Origin: Planotetraspora sp. A-T 1434
Lineage (GTDB): Bacteria > Actinomycetota > Actinomycetes > Streptosporangiales > Streptosporangiaceae
Assembly: GCF_025420585.1 (NCBI RefSeq)
Contig: NZ_JAOEGB010000002.1
Span: 351,215-415,214, forward strand
DNA length: 64,000 nt
Direction of reading: 5' to 3'
Shown: positions 7,562 through 17,278 of the stretch, piece after piece
Position numbering within the stretch: the first letter of the stretch is position 1
Layout of the letters: each line of letters opens with the position of its first letter
Notes under the pieces: model-generated
Seen by the model: only the letters and a program-made list of their open reading frames with translations
What the model was told of the DNA's origin: nothing
Database searches by the model: none
Translations under genes and position numbers: made by a program

Positions 7562-7884
7562 CAAAGCCTGCCAGCAACCGCCGCCCCACACCGCATCTCT
7601 GCTCCCGCCCACGCAAAGGAGACACCGCCATGCCGCGAATCGTCCGCGTCGACCACGGACCTCAGAACGGCGTCTGGCCCAACGGCGAACCTCAGGTGGT
7701 CCGCGACGCCTATGACGCCATGCTCGCCGAGCAGTCCACGACCGGAACGGACGCCACGAACACCAAGCGCTGACCCCCGAACTCCCGGGGTCTTGATCTG
7801 CGACGCCTGCACGGGGCGGCCAAAGCCTGCCAGCAACCGCCGCCCCGTGAGGCGTCCCCTTCGCCCACAAGCAAAGGAGACACC
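7562..7884 (+). repeat. Duplicated leader: 7562-7626 and 7821-7884
   Basis: A block with an identical 26-nt core (7562-7587 and 7821-7846, beginning CAAAGCCTGCCAGCAACC) recurs 259 bp apart. Each copy is followed, after a variable stretch, by CGCCCAC and GCAAAGGAGACACC. Each ends a few bases before the ATG of a miniprotein (7630 and 7888). The second copy is flanked so that CGGGGCGG and CCGCCCCG can pair around it. Confidence 0.75.
7630..7773 (+). CDS. 47-aa hypothetical miniprotein
   Basis: AAAGGAGA precedes ATG 7630, and the stop is TGA 7771-7773. The product (MPRIVRVDHGPQNGVW and onward) has no cysteine and no known motif. It is translated from the first copy of the duplicated leader. Confidence 0.5.
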   Translation: MPRIVRVDHGPQNGVWPNGEPQVVRDAYDAMLAEQSTTGTDATNTKR

Positions 7885-7887
7885 AGT

Positions 7888-8028
7888 ATGCGCCACCTTC
7901 GCCCCCGCCGGCTGCCCCTCCGCTCGGGCTCGGCCTGGCTCCCGCCCGGCACCCCCTCGACCTGGGTGTGCAGCTGCGGCGGGATCAACCCCCGCACCTC
8001 GACCACCTGCCACAAGTGCAGCCAGTAG
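7888..8028 (+). CDS. 46-aa basic zinc-ribbon miniprotein
   Basis: AAAGGAGA precedes ATG 7888 and the frame ends at TAG 8026-8028. A basic N-terminus (MRHLRPRRLPLR) is followed by WVCSCGG and CHKCSQ, a short treble-clef or ribbon pattern. It is translated from the second copy of the duplicated leader. Confidence 0.5.
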   Translation: MRHLRPRRLPLRSGSAWLPPGTPSTWVCSCGGINPRTSTTCHKCSQ

Positions 8029-8040
8029 GCGGCTACCGTC

Positions 8041-8211
8041 ATGCCTCCCACCCTCGCCGAACTCGAACAGCCCTGCGCCGGATGCGGTCACCAAAACGCC
8101 GTACACACCGGCGGAGCCAAACCCGGCGGCTGGGCCATCTACGAACGCACCTGGGCCAACGCCTCCGGCTGGTGCAACACCCCCGGCTGCGACTGCCCGG
8201 GCCGGCGGTGA
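8041..8211 (+). CDS. 56-aa Cys-rich miniprotein
   Basis: ATG 8041 to TGA 8209-8211. CAGCGH near residue 12 and CNTPGCDC near the end give four to five possible zinc ligands. It starts 12 bp after the previous stop, so translation may be coupled. Confidence 0.5.
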   Translation: MPPTLAELEQPCAGCGHQNAVHTGGAKPGGWAIYERTWANASGWCNTPGCDCPGRR

Positions 8212-8215
8212 CCTC

Positions 8216-8448
8216 GTGAGCCTTCACCGCGTCCACGTCACAGAGGTCTTCGCCCCCGGGGCTGAGCAGCCCTGGCTCACCATCCGCCGCGTGCTGGCGT
8301 TCGAGTCCGGCCCGTGCCTAGCCCCGGTCCTGGTCCGCCTCGCGGGCCGCCGCCGGCGCATCGCCTGCGGTCGCCGGCTCCCACTGCACCAGCAGTGCCC
8401 CAACTGCTGCCCCCGCATCGTCATCACCGACACAAGGAGGATCACCGT

Positions 8449-8452
<4 letters not shown>
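8216..8452 (+). CDS. 78-aa basic protein before the replication initiator
   Basis: GTG 8216 lies 4 bp after the previous stop; the stop TGA 8450-8452 overlaps the TTG start of rep. The product ends with a Cys cluster (QQCPNCCPR). Its overlap with rep suggests a leader whose translation sets Rep output. No family is known to me. Confidence 0.5.
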
Positions 8453-9857
<1,405 letters not shown>

Positions 9858-9861
<4 letters not shown>

Positions 9862-10031
9862 CAACGTCTCGTCTGTGGACTGTCGAGGATGTCGCCGAGT
9901 TCCTTGGCGTCCCTGCCGGAACCCTGTACCAGTGGCGGACTCGGAAAATCGGCCCTACCGGACACAGGATCGGTAAGCATCTGCGCTACCTCCCGGAAGA
10001 TGTAGTTGCCTGGGTGCGTGAACAGTCGTGA
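9858..10031 (+). CDS. xis: Excisionase (MerR-like winged helix)
   Basis: GTG 9858 overlaps the rep stop, and the stop 10029-10031 overlaps the integrase GTG. The 57-residue product, LWTVEDVAEFLGVPAGTLYQWR then a wing with GKHLRYLPEDV, is a typical actinobacterial helix-turn-helix excisionase. It would bind beside attL/attR and bias the integrase to excision. Overlap coupling with rep and int matches pSAM2. Confidence 0.9.
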
Positions 10032-11176
10032 CGATCTATGATCGATGGCACAAGTCCAGGCCCAACCCCGGCGAGTCTCGATGCTCCGAACACAAGAAGG
10101 CTCCCACCTCCGAGCATGGCATCGGCGACCGCTGGCAAGTCCGCTACCGCGACGAGTCCGGAAACCAGACCAAGCGGAACTTCGATAAGAAAGCCGATGC
10201 TGAACGCTTCGACGCTGCTCGGAAGGCGGACACCTCCCGCGGGGAGTGGATTGACCCCAAGCTGGGCCAGACGAAGTTCGGCGAGTACGCCCCTGAGTGG
10301 CTCGCCGCTCGGCTGCACAAGCCGACTACTGAGGAGACCTACCGGAACCACCTCCGGAAGCACATCTATCCGACCTTCGAGGCCGTTTCCCTGGCGTCGA
10401 TCCGGCCCACCTCCGTACAGCAGTGGGTCAAGGGTCTCCAGTCAAAGGGCCTTGCTCCTCGGACGATCGAGACCATTTACACGATCTTCGCAAGCATCAT
10501 GCGCGGTGCCGTCCGTGACGGTCTGATCAGCAAGACACCCTGTCGGGATATCCGTCTGCCTCACGCCGCCAAAACCGTGATCCGGCTTTTGTCACCCGAG
10601 CAGGTCATAAGACTGAGCCGTGCCATGCCCAGCAAGTACGGCCCGTTGGTCCTTCTCGGCGCTGCTGCCGGCCTGCGGCAAGGTGAGGCGCTCGGCCTCT
10701 CGGTGGATCGTGTCAGGTTCGCCGAACAGATGATCACGATTGACCGCCAAGTGGTCATCGTCGATCGCCGGCCAGTCTTGGCGGCTCCGAAGAGTCCCGC
10801 ATCGGTCCGCGAGGTTCCAATGCCGGCCTTCCTCTCCGAAGCGCTTGAAAAGCACATCGCGGACCATGCCCCCGCCGATCTCCTGTTCTCGACCTCGCGC
10901 GACAACCTCATGCGGCGCGACTACTTCAACGCTCGCATCTGGAAACCCGCAATCAAGGCGGCCGGTCTTCTCCCGGACACGACCTCTCACGACCTGCGAC
11001 ACACCTTCGCGAGTACGGCTCTGGCGGAAGGCGTTCCGATCTCCGAGGTGTCCCGGTGGCTCGGCCATGAGTCGATCACCACGACTGTCGACCTCTACGG
11101 TCACCTGGTTCCGGATGCTTCCCATAGGGCACGTACGGCAATAGACGTTGCGTTTGCACAGGCGACTAAAGCCTGA
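10028..11176 (+). CDS. int: Tyrosine site-specific integrase
   Basis: The 382-residue tyrosine recombinase starts at GTG 10028. It has an N-terminal Arm-like domain (GDRWQVRYRDESGNQTK), a SAM-like core-binding domain around residues 80-170, and a catalytic domain. The catalytic residues visible are Arg217 (GLRQGEAL), His321 and Arg324 (HDLRHTF), His347 (LGHES) and nucleophile Tyr357. All are present, so the element should still be able to recombine. attP normally lies just downstream of int in this class. Confidence 0.95.
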   Translation: MTIYDRWHKSRPNPGESRCSEHKKAPTSEHGIGDRWQVRYRDESGNQTKRNFDKKADAERFDAARKADTSRGEWIDPKLGQTKFGEYAPEWLAARLHKPTTEETYRNHLRKHIYPTFEAVSLASIRPTSVQQWVKGLQSKGLAPRTIETIYTIFASIMRGAVRDGLISKTPCRDIRLPHAAKTVIRLLSPEQVIRLSRAMPSKYGPLVLLGAAAGLRQGEALGLSVDRVRFAEQMITIDRQVVIVDRRPVLAAPKSPASVREVPMPAFLSEALEKHIADHAPADLLFSTSRDNLMRRDYFNARIWKPAIKAAGLLPDTTSHDLRHTFASTALAEGVPISEVSRWLGHESITTTVDLYGHLVPDASHRARTAIDVAFAQATKA

Positions 11177-11284
11177 CTTGTGGCGACGCCGCTACTCGTC
11201 TTCTGGGAAGTCCGCCTCATCAAAGATGTTGATCAGTTGGAACTGGGGTGGATTCACGTCTGGCAGGAAACGGACCATTACCAC

Positions 11285-11503
11285 TCATGTCTCGCGTGGC
11301 CGAAACGCTTTCAGTGGACGACCCGGCTGATCGTTTGCCAAGTCCTCAGGGTCGTACCACCGTGATGTCCACGTTCCATCGGCGATTGTGCGGAGCAGTT
11401 CCTTGACGAGCTGGTGATCTCCCTCCTTCGGCTTGGCCGAGTCCCACCAGTCTGCGAGCACTCGTCCGCTCTCCGGATGGAGCCGCAGTACCGCCATGGT
11501 CAC
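11285..11503 (-). CDS. 72-aa hypothetical protein, second gene of a coupled pair
   Basis: The ATG at 11503 overlaps the stop of the 103-aa gene (ATGA). The product (RLHPESGRVLADWW through LKAFRPRET) has no known domain. The tight overlap and the two small products resemble a toxin-antitoxin or regulator pair, but no toxin motif is visible. It lies between int and rnpB, so it may be cargo at the right end of the element. Confidence 0.5.
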   Translation of the reverse strand: MTMAVLRLHPESGRVLADWWDSAKPKEGDHQLVKELLRTIADGTWTSRWYDPEDLANDQPGRPLKAFRPRET

Positions 11504-11811
11504 TCCACGAGTCGGTTAAGCACCTCTTCGACGTCCAGCGACTCACCGGATTCGGCACTGCCACTGGTGTTTCTCAGCGCTTCCGCATAGGCGGGAATAC
11601 CCCGCAGATGAACGGTCGCGAGGAGATTCTTCGCGAAAGCTACGAGATGGTCAACATCGTTGGTTCGTTCGAAGGCGAGGGCTGCGCGATACGAGTTACG
11701 CAGAAGTGCTCTTTGTTCAGACAGTCGAAGACCATCAATCGTCTCCATTGCCCGTTCAACCGCAGGATCATCATAAGAAACGGATCCGGGCGAGAGGAAT
11801 TCATGTTTCAT
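11500..11811 (-). CDS. 103-aa helical hypothetical protein, first gene of a coupled pair
   Basis: ATG 11811 has GGAG upstream on its strand. The sequence is helical (AMETIDGLRLSEQRALLRNS, then DHLVAFAKNLLATVHL) and acidic near the C-terminus. No family is recognised. It is translationally coupled to the 72-aa gene. Confidence 0.55.
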   Translation of the reverse strand: MKHEFLSPGSVSYDDPAVERAMETIDGLRLSEQRALLRNSYRAALAFERTNDVDHLVAFAKNLLATVHLRGIPAYAEALRNTSGSAESGESLDVEEVLNRLVE

Positions 11812-12157
11812 GTCGCCCTACTCCTCCGTGGGACTTCGTCTTGTGGCTATTGGGAGTGCGGAGCATTCGGTTGACACGCCAAGGCGACAACAGCCGATCC
11901 TGAGACGGACAATCTTCTAACCCCAGCACATCGAACGTCTATTCGATCCGACAGTACTCCCCGTCACTGACAGATGCCACTGCCTTGCCAAGCCACCCTT
12001 GCGCATCATGAGGGCTCGTGGACCCTTTTCAACCTGATTGCTTCGGACGTGAACCAGCCAGAGGTGGGAGGTGTCATGGTGATCCACTACGGGATGTGCC
12101 CCAACTGTGCCCTGATCTTGATTGATCAGGCTTCAGGGCCAGCTCAGACGGGGTGAG
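11812..12157. other. Gap between the coupled pair and rnpB
   Basis: No convincing gene is present. One 26-codon frame at 12076-12156 begins MVIHYGMCPNC after GAGGTGGGAGGTG, a good ribosome site, but it is too short to call. The right attachment site may lie here or just after int, but no repeat proves it. There is no tRNA-like cloverleaf. Confidence 0.4.
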
Positions 12158-12556
12158 GGCGGACGAGTCGGCCTGTAGGCCGGGTTCTGTGATCAGCCTT
12201 GGCTGATCGGCGGCCATCCATCTAGGACCGCCGTTGCCGACGGCCTCAAGCGGTCTACCCGCGCGGCTCGGGCGGGCAGCCCTCGAACGTCGCGCGCGGG
12301 ACGCTTCCAGGGAAGCGTCCCTTCTTGACCTTGCTCCGGGTGGGGTTTACCGAGCCGCCCACGTCGCCGTGGGCGCTGGTGGTCTCTTACACCACCCTTT
12401 CACCCTTACCCCCGCGAAGGGGGCGGTCTGCTCTCTGTGGCACTGTCCCGCGGGTCACCCCGGGTCGGCGTTACCGACCACCCTGCCCTGTGGAGCCCGG
12501 ACCTTCCTCGGCAGAGCACGAAGCTCTGACGCGGCCGCCCGGCCGGCTCGTCCGCC
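12158..12556 (-). ncRNA. rnpB: RNase P RNA (bacterial type A)
   Basis: Read on the minus strand, the 5' end GGCGGACGAG pairs with the 3' end CUCGUCCGCC (helix P1, ends 12556 and 12158). Near the 5' end is the universal GAGGAAAGUCCGGGCUCC; later come ACAGAGAGCAGACCGCC, GGGUGAAAGGGUGGUGUAAG and, near the 3' end, ACAGAACCCGGCCUAC. The length of about 399 nt suits actinobacterial rnpB. The RNA cleaves 5' leaders from tRNA precursors. Confidence 0.95.
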
Positions 12557-12674
12557 GTAATAGAAACCCTATCGGCTTACGCGCTCATTCCCCGCCAGGC
12601 AAAGCCTTGCCCGCATCGCCGCTTCTCTCACGTCTCTTCGGACGCTTGGCATGGGATGCGCGGCGGAGGGCCGA

Positions 12675-14036
12675 TCAGTGGGCCTCCTGGAAGGCGCGGC
12701 CGGCCGGGGTCGCGACGCCGTTGCCATGGAACAGGCCGCTGCTGGGGCCGGTGTCCGAGGTGCCCAGGCCGAACCAGGCGTAGCGATGCACGTACGGCAG
12801 GCCGGCCAGCATCGTGGTGGAGGCGGTGACGAACGCGGCCTGCTGCGCCTCCGTGGGGAAGCGGACGCCGTGGGAGAAGTCGATCAGCGCGTACTCGGTG
12901 AGCCAGATCGGCTTGTGATAGCGCTCGTACACGGCTTGCAGATAAGACTTGAGCTGCCCGACCGCCGCCTCCGTGCGGAAGTCTCCGCCGTACCAGTGCA
13001 GGCTGACGAAGTCGACGCGGTAGCCGCGCTGGGCCGCTCCGGACATGAAGCGATCCAGCCAGCCCCCCGGCCTGTCGCCGCCGTAGGCGACGGCGGGGCT
13101 GCCCACCACACGACCGGCTGCCATGAGCTTGGGCCACAGGGACAGCGCCTTGTCCACTGACATGTTGGACTGTTCGGCCATGTCTGGCTCGTTGAAACCG
13201 AGCAGGTAGGGTCCGGCGCTCTTCGCCTCGGCGAGCGTCTTGTCGGTGACGCTGCCGGCTCCCCAGATCAGGGGGACGAACTCGGACCCCTTGGGTGTGG
13301 TGATGCCGTCATGATTCGAGGACCAGGTGTAGTACCAGCTCGCACCCGACTTGGCCAGCGCCTCGCTGACTCCGGTCATCTTCCACACGCCCACCCCCTT
13401 CTTGCCGGACGCCGCCGAAGGGCCGGTCGGCGCGGGCGTGGCCGGAGCTGTGCTCGGATTGGAGCTCGGTGCGGGCTTCGTCGGGGTCGCGCTCGGAGCG
13501 GGGGTGGCCGACGTCTGTCCGAAGGCCTGGAACTCCCATAGCGAGACGCCGTACGGGGTGGCCCGCTTGGTGGTGTAGAGCCGGACGTAACGGCCGGTGG
13601 CCGACACGTTGACCGTCTGCACGCCTCCTCTGCCGGAGGTCGTGGCGTACAGCGTCGTCCAGGATTTACCGTCGGCGGAGCTCAGAATCTTGAAGTGGGT
13701 GGCATAGGCGCGCTCCCATTTCAGTACGACCTTCGTGATGGCGGTGGACTTTCCCAGGTCCACCTGCAGCCACTGCGGGTCGCTGAACCTGCTGGACCAG
13801 CGTGTGCCGTCGTTGCCGTCCACCGCGGCCGCCGCCGAGAGATCGCCCCGCTCGGACGAGGAGGCGACCACCGGGCGGCCTTGTGAAATCGGAGCATCGG
13901 CCGCATGGGCCGGGAGTATGCCGTTCACCAGGGAGCCGCCCAGGAAGATCGGGAGAACGCCGGCGACCGCGACATGACGCATCCGCCGGGCCGCCACACC
14001 AGCCGGCGCGGCAGCCGCCGGAACAGTCTCACTCAT
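12675..14036 (-). CDS. Secreted CBM32 - GH128 beta-1,3-glucanase-like enzyme
   Basis: The start taken is ATG 14036, with GAAGGG upstream. The 453-residue protein begins with a Tat/Sec-like signal (ARRMRHVAVAGVLPIFLGG to AHA). Next is an F5/8-type carbohydrate module (about residues 47-175, with DGNDGTRWSS and LWEFQAFG) and a Pro/Thr/Ser linker. The catalytic domain carries GFNEPDM (acid/base Glu about 283) and WLTEYA (nucleophile Glu about 381), the pattern of GH128 (Glyco_hydro_cc). Known GH128 enzymes cut beta-1,3-glucans, so this is probably a fungal-wall or callose degrading enzyme. Confidence 0.85.
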   Translation of the reverse strand: MSETVPAAAAPAGVAARRMRHVAVAGVLPIFLGGSLVNGILPAHAADAPISQGRPVVASSSERGDLSAAAAVDGNDGTRWSSRFSDPQWLQVDLGKSTAITKVVLKWERAYATHFKILSSADGKSWTTLYATTSGRGGVQTVNVSATGRYVRLYTTKRATPYGVSLWEFQAFGQTSATPAPSATPTKPAPSSNPSTAPATPAPTGPSAASGKKGVGVWKMTGVSEALAKSGASWYYTWSSNHDGITTPKGSEFVPLIWGAGSVTDKTLAEAKSAGPYLLGFNEPDMAEQSNMSVDKALSLWPKLMAAGRVVGSPAVAYGGDRPGGWLDRFMSGAAQRGYRVDFVSLHWYGGDFRTEAAVGQLKSYLQAVYERYHKPIWLTEYALIDFSHGVRFPTEAQQAAFVTASTTMLAGLPYVHRYAWFGLGTSDTGPSSGLFHGNGVATPAGRAFQEAH

Positions 14037-14328
14037 GATTTCAGTGCCCTTCGTAGAGCGGTCCGGGGGTTTCGAGGCTGGCGGGAACGCATGTGCCGCC
14101 ATAGAGGAGACCGGCGCTCCGATCGCGGACAACGAAAACCTCGGAAGTAGTTCGCGGGGTTTGGGTGGCCCGCAGAGATCCGGCGCGCCGAGTACGCTCT
14201 GGTCCCCCGTTGTCCGCTACGCCGCCGAGGTCCGACAGGCCACGTTCGTCATGGGTTCGCCCCAGTCGCCCGCCACCCTGCCGTACGGACAGGGGTCGCG
14301 ATCAGGGGGCCGACGAAGGAGATGCGGA
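14037..14328. other. Intergenic region upstream of the glucanase
   Basis: This 292-bp gap lies between the end of the RNase H/phosphatase gene and the glucanase start, both leftward. It should carry the glucanase promoter. I see no clear operator, palindrome or gene in it. Confidence 0.4.
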
Positions 14329-15528
14329 TCAGCGCAGGTGGGCGGTGTCGTTGAGCGCCCGGACCACGGCAGGCCCATCAGCGTAGTACTCGATCAGCGA
14401 AAGGCAGGCCAGATCGAGATGCATGCGATAAAGCGCCTGCGGAGGCGCCATCAGGGCGAACCGTACGAGCATCTTGATCGGCGTCACATGGGACACCGCG
14501 AGCACGGTCTTACCCTCGTGGGCCTTGACGATCCGGTCCCTGGCCCGGTCGACTCGATGCGCCGTCGTCGCGAAGCTCTCACCGCCCGGCGGGGGCACGT
14601 CGGGGTCCGCCAGCCAGGCGGCCAGCTCATCGGGCCACCGCTCCTGGATCTCGGCGAACGTGTGCCCCTCCCACGCGCCGAAGTCGGTCTCGCGGAGATC
14701 GTCCTCCACTGACACGGGCAGGCCGGTCCGGGCCGCCACCGCCTCCGCGGTCTGCCGGGCGCGCAGCAGGGGGGAGCTGACGATCACTTCGATCTCGTAC
14801 GGCTTGCCGGACAGGCGTACGGCGGCGGCCTCCGCCTGGGCCACGCCGTTCGCTGTGAGGGCGGGGTTGCCCCGGCCGGAGAACCGCTTCTCGATGGACA
14901 GCGGGGTCTCACCGTGCCTGAGCAGGAGCAGCGAGGTGGCCGTCCTGGTGGGACGGGCCATCCAGCCGGTGCCACGCCCGGCCCGGACGCCGGGCCCCTG
15001 GGCGCCGGGCGGTTCGAACAGGGCGTCCGGCTGTCGCTCGAACGAGGACGTCACCGACGCGGACGTGGTCGCTGAGGTGCTCGCCGAAATGGTTTTGGCC
15101 TGCCACTTCTCGCCCCGGGCGGCGGCGTCCATGGCCTCGTTGGCCAGGCGGTCGGCGTGGCTGTTCTGCTCGCGGGGGATCCACTTCCAGTTGACCCGGA
15201 AGCGCCGGGCCAGGGCGGCGCCCTCCAGAGCGAGCGGCCGCAGACCCTCGTGCTTGACCTTCCAGCGGCCGGCCATCTGCTCGATGACGAGCTTGGAGTC
15301 CATCCGGACCTCGACGGGCTCGCCTTCGGCGCCGAGGGCCAGCAGTGCCTGAAGTCCGGCGATCAGCCCGCGATACTCGGCCACGTTGTTGGTCGCGGTG
15401 CCGATCGACTCGGCGGCCTCCGCGAGGACCTGGCCCGCGGGGTCCTTCACGACCGCGCCGTATCCGGCGGGTCCGGGGTTGCCCCGGGACCCGCCGTCAG
15501 CCTCGACGACGAACTTCACGCCGGCCAA
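14329..15528 (-). CDS. Bifunctional RNase HI / histidine phosphatase
   Basis: The 399-residue protein starts at ATG 15528. The N-terminal 130 residues are RNase HI (VEADGGSRGNPGPAGYGAVV, then EYRGLIAGL and RMDSKLV), which cuts RNA in RNA-DNA hybrids. After a linker, the C-terminal part is a CobC-like phosphoglycerate-mutase domain beginning LLLLRHGETP. This fusion is known in actinobacteria (Rv2228c in Mycobacterium tuberculosis). The gene order with the zinc-ribbon and Nif3 genes is also conserved there. Confidence 0.92.
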   Translation of the reverse strand: MAGVKFVVEADGGSRGNPGPAGYGAVVKDPAGQVLAEAAESIGTATNNVAEYRGLIAGLQALLALGAEGEPVEVRMDSKLVIEQMAGRWKVKHEGLRPLALEGAALARRFRVNWKWIPREQNSHADRLANEAMDAAARGEKWQAKTISASTSATTSASVTSSFERQPDALFEPPGAQGPGVRAGRGTGWMARPTRTATSLLLLRHGETPLSIEKRFSGRGNPALTANGVAQAEAAAVRLSGKPYEIEVIVSSPLLRARQTAEAVAARTGLPVSVEDDLRETDFGAWEGHTFAEIQERWPDELAAWLADPDVPPPGGESFATTAHRVDRARDRIVKAHEGKTVLAVSHVTPIKMLVRFALMAPPQALYRMHLDLACLSLIEYYADGPAVVRALNDTAHLR

Positions 15529-15554
15529 AACGCCCCCAGATCCTTAACGGCCGT

Positions 15555-16292
15555 TCACAGGCCCGACTCGGCCGTCCGGACCAGGATCCGGCGGCACTCC
15601 TCGCAGCGGACCACCTCGTCCGGTGCGGCGGCCCGGATGCGGTTGAGGTCGGCGATGGACAGGGTCGTGCGGCAGCCGAGGCACCGGCCGCCGTGCAGCA
15701 TCGCGGCGCCGACGCCCGACTGCTCGCGCAGCTTCTCGTACAGCGCCAGCAGGTCGGCGGGGATGCCGGCGATCGAGGCGCGCTTGCCCTGAAGCTCGGC
15801 GGCGTCCTTGTCGATCTCCGCGAGGGCGGCGTCGCGGCGGTCCTCGGCGGCGGCCAGCGTGCCGCTGACCTTGTCGCGCTCCGACTTGAGCGTCGCCACC
15901 TGGGCGTCGGCGGCCTCACGACGCTCCATGATCTCCAGCACGACCTCTTCCAGGTCTCCCTGCCGCCGCCGGAGCGAGGCGATCTCCGACTGGAGGCTCG
16001 CCAGGTCCTTGGGCGAGGACACCTGGCCGGAGTCGAGGCGGTTCTGGTCGCGCTCGGCCCGGGTGCGGACGGCGTCCACGTCGGACTCGGCCTTGGCCTG
16101 ATCCCTGGCGAGGTCACCCGCCTCGGTCTCGGCGCCGATCGCCTGGGTGGCGAGCTGTGCCACCTTCTTGGACAGCTCCTCGATCTCGGCGAGCTCGGGC
16201 AGGGTGCGGCGGCGATGCCTCAGCCGGTCGAGACCCGCATCCAGCTCCGCCAGATCGAGCAGACGCTTCTGTGCTTCCGGTGCGGCCTTCAT
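15555..16292 (-). CDS. Coiled-coil protein with C4 zinc ribbon (Rv2229c-like)
   Basis: ATG 16292 is preferred because GAGG lies 8 nt upstream. The 245-residue protein is a long coiled coil (about residues 30-170, rich in Glu/Arg/Ala heptads) with a C-terminal zinc ribbon, CLGC and CEEC. Members are conserved in actinobacteria between Nif3 and the RNase H/phosphatase. They are often described as nucleic-acid binding, but the role is not settled. It ends 26 bp before the phosphatase start. Confidence 0.88.
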   Translation of the reverse strand: MKAAPEAQKRLLDLAELDAGLDRLRHRRRTLPELAEIEELSKKVAQLATQAIGAETEAGDLARDQAKAESDVDAVRTRAERDQNRLDSGQVSSPKDLASLQSEIASLRRRQGDLEEVVLEIMERREAADAQVATLKSERDKVSGTLAAAEDRRDAALAEIDKDAAELQGKRASIAGIPADLLALYEKLREQSGVGAAMLHGGRCLGCRTTLSIADLNRIRAAAPDEVVRCEECRRILVRTAESGL

Positions 16293-16300
16293 CCCTATCC

Positions 16301-17167
16301 TCAAGGTCTTCGCGTGTCCAGGTCTGTTGCGGTGTCTGGTGCGGTCGCCGTCCACGCGTCCGTGACGACGTCCGAGATGCGCGCCTCAACAGTAATGCCC
16401 CTGGCCCGCAACGCTGACGTCAGACGTCCGGCGGCGTCGGCCAGCCAGGGCCATTCGGTGGCCCAGTGCGAGGCGTCGATCAGCGCCGGCCCGTCCCCGG
16501 CCTCCATGTGCTCGCTGGCGGGGTGGTGGCGCAGGTCGGCGGTGAGGAAGACGTCGGCCCCGGCGGCGCGAGCCGTACTGAGAAGGGAATCCCCCGCTCC
16601 CCCGCTCACCGCGATCGTCTCGACCGGGCGTTCGAGGTCGCCGGCCACCCGCAGTGGGCCGGCCGTACGGGGAAGGCCCGACGCGGCCCGGGCGGCGAAC
16701 TCCCGCAGGGACACGGGCGACGGCAGGGTCCCGATGCGGCCGAGCCCGCGGCGCGGGTCGGCCGGAGAGGGCTGCAGCGGGCGGAGGGCGGAACGCAGCC
16801 CCACGGCGCGCGCGAGCGCGTCGGAGACCCCGGGATCGGCGACGTCGGCGTTGGTGTGCGTCGTGTAGAGCGCGACGTCGTTCCTGATCAGCCGGTGGAT
16901 GACGCGGCCCTTGAAGGTGGTGGCGGCGACGCTCGTGGTCCCGCGGAGATAGAGGGGGTGATGCGTGACGATCAGGTCGGCGCCCCATTCGAGCGCCTCG
17001 TCCGCCACCACCGCGACGGGGTCGACCGCGAACAGGACCTTCCGTACGGCCGCCGCCGGATCGCCGCAGACGAGGCCCACCGCGTCCCAGGGCTCGGCCC
17101 AGGACGGGTCGTACATCGCCTCCATCTCGGCGACGACCTCGGCCAGGGAGCAGGAGATCGATGACAC
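16301..17167 (-). CDS. Nif3-like dinuclear metal-centre protein
   Basis: GTG 17167 begins MSSISCSLAEVV. The 288 residues carry the family's metal ligands in VTHHPLYLRG, TTHTNAD and the C-terminal IDASHWATE. The family forms a toroidal hexamer and is often annotated as GTP cyclohydrolase I type 2 or YbgI; its true substrate is uncertain. This is the shorter actinobacterial form without the inserted PII-like domain. It is the first gene of the three-gene leftward operon; only 8 bp separate it from the zinc-ribbon start. Confidence 0.92.
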   Translation of the reverse strand: MSSISCSLAEVVAEMEAMYDPSWAEPWDAVGLVCGDPAAAVRKVLFAVDPVAVVADEALEWGADLIVTHHPLYLRGTTSVAATTFKGRVIHRLIRNDVALYTTHTNADVADPGVSDALARAVGLRSALRPLQPSPADPRRGLGRIGTLPSPVSLREFAARAASGLPRTAGPLRVAGDLERPVETIAVSGGAGDSLLSTARAAGADVFLTADLRHHPASEHMEAGDGPALIDASHWATEWPWLADAAGRLTSALRARGITVEARISDVVTDAWTATAPDTATDLDTRRP

Positions 17168-17278
17168 CCGCGCAGACTACCGCGCTCCCAGCCGGGCTCC
17201 GGGGAAGGGAACTCAGGGAAGGGCAGGGCGGACAAGAAATCGCCACTCGGAGCGCCGGTGCGGGAGAGGTAACGTCAC

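Noticed and set aside
12076..12156. 26-codon frame MVIHYGMCPNC... with a good ribosome site
   Set aside because: Too short to separate from chance and without a recognised relative. It is mentioned only in the description of the gap.
11177..12157. Search for a tRNA gene or att core next to the integrase
   Set aside because: No cloverleaf or CCA-type end could be found, and the matching left repeat would lie outside the window, so no attachment site is called.
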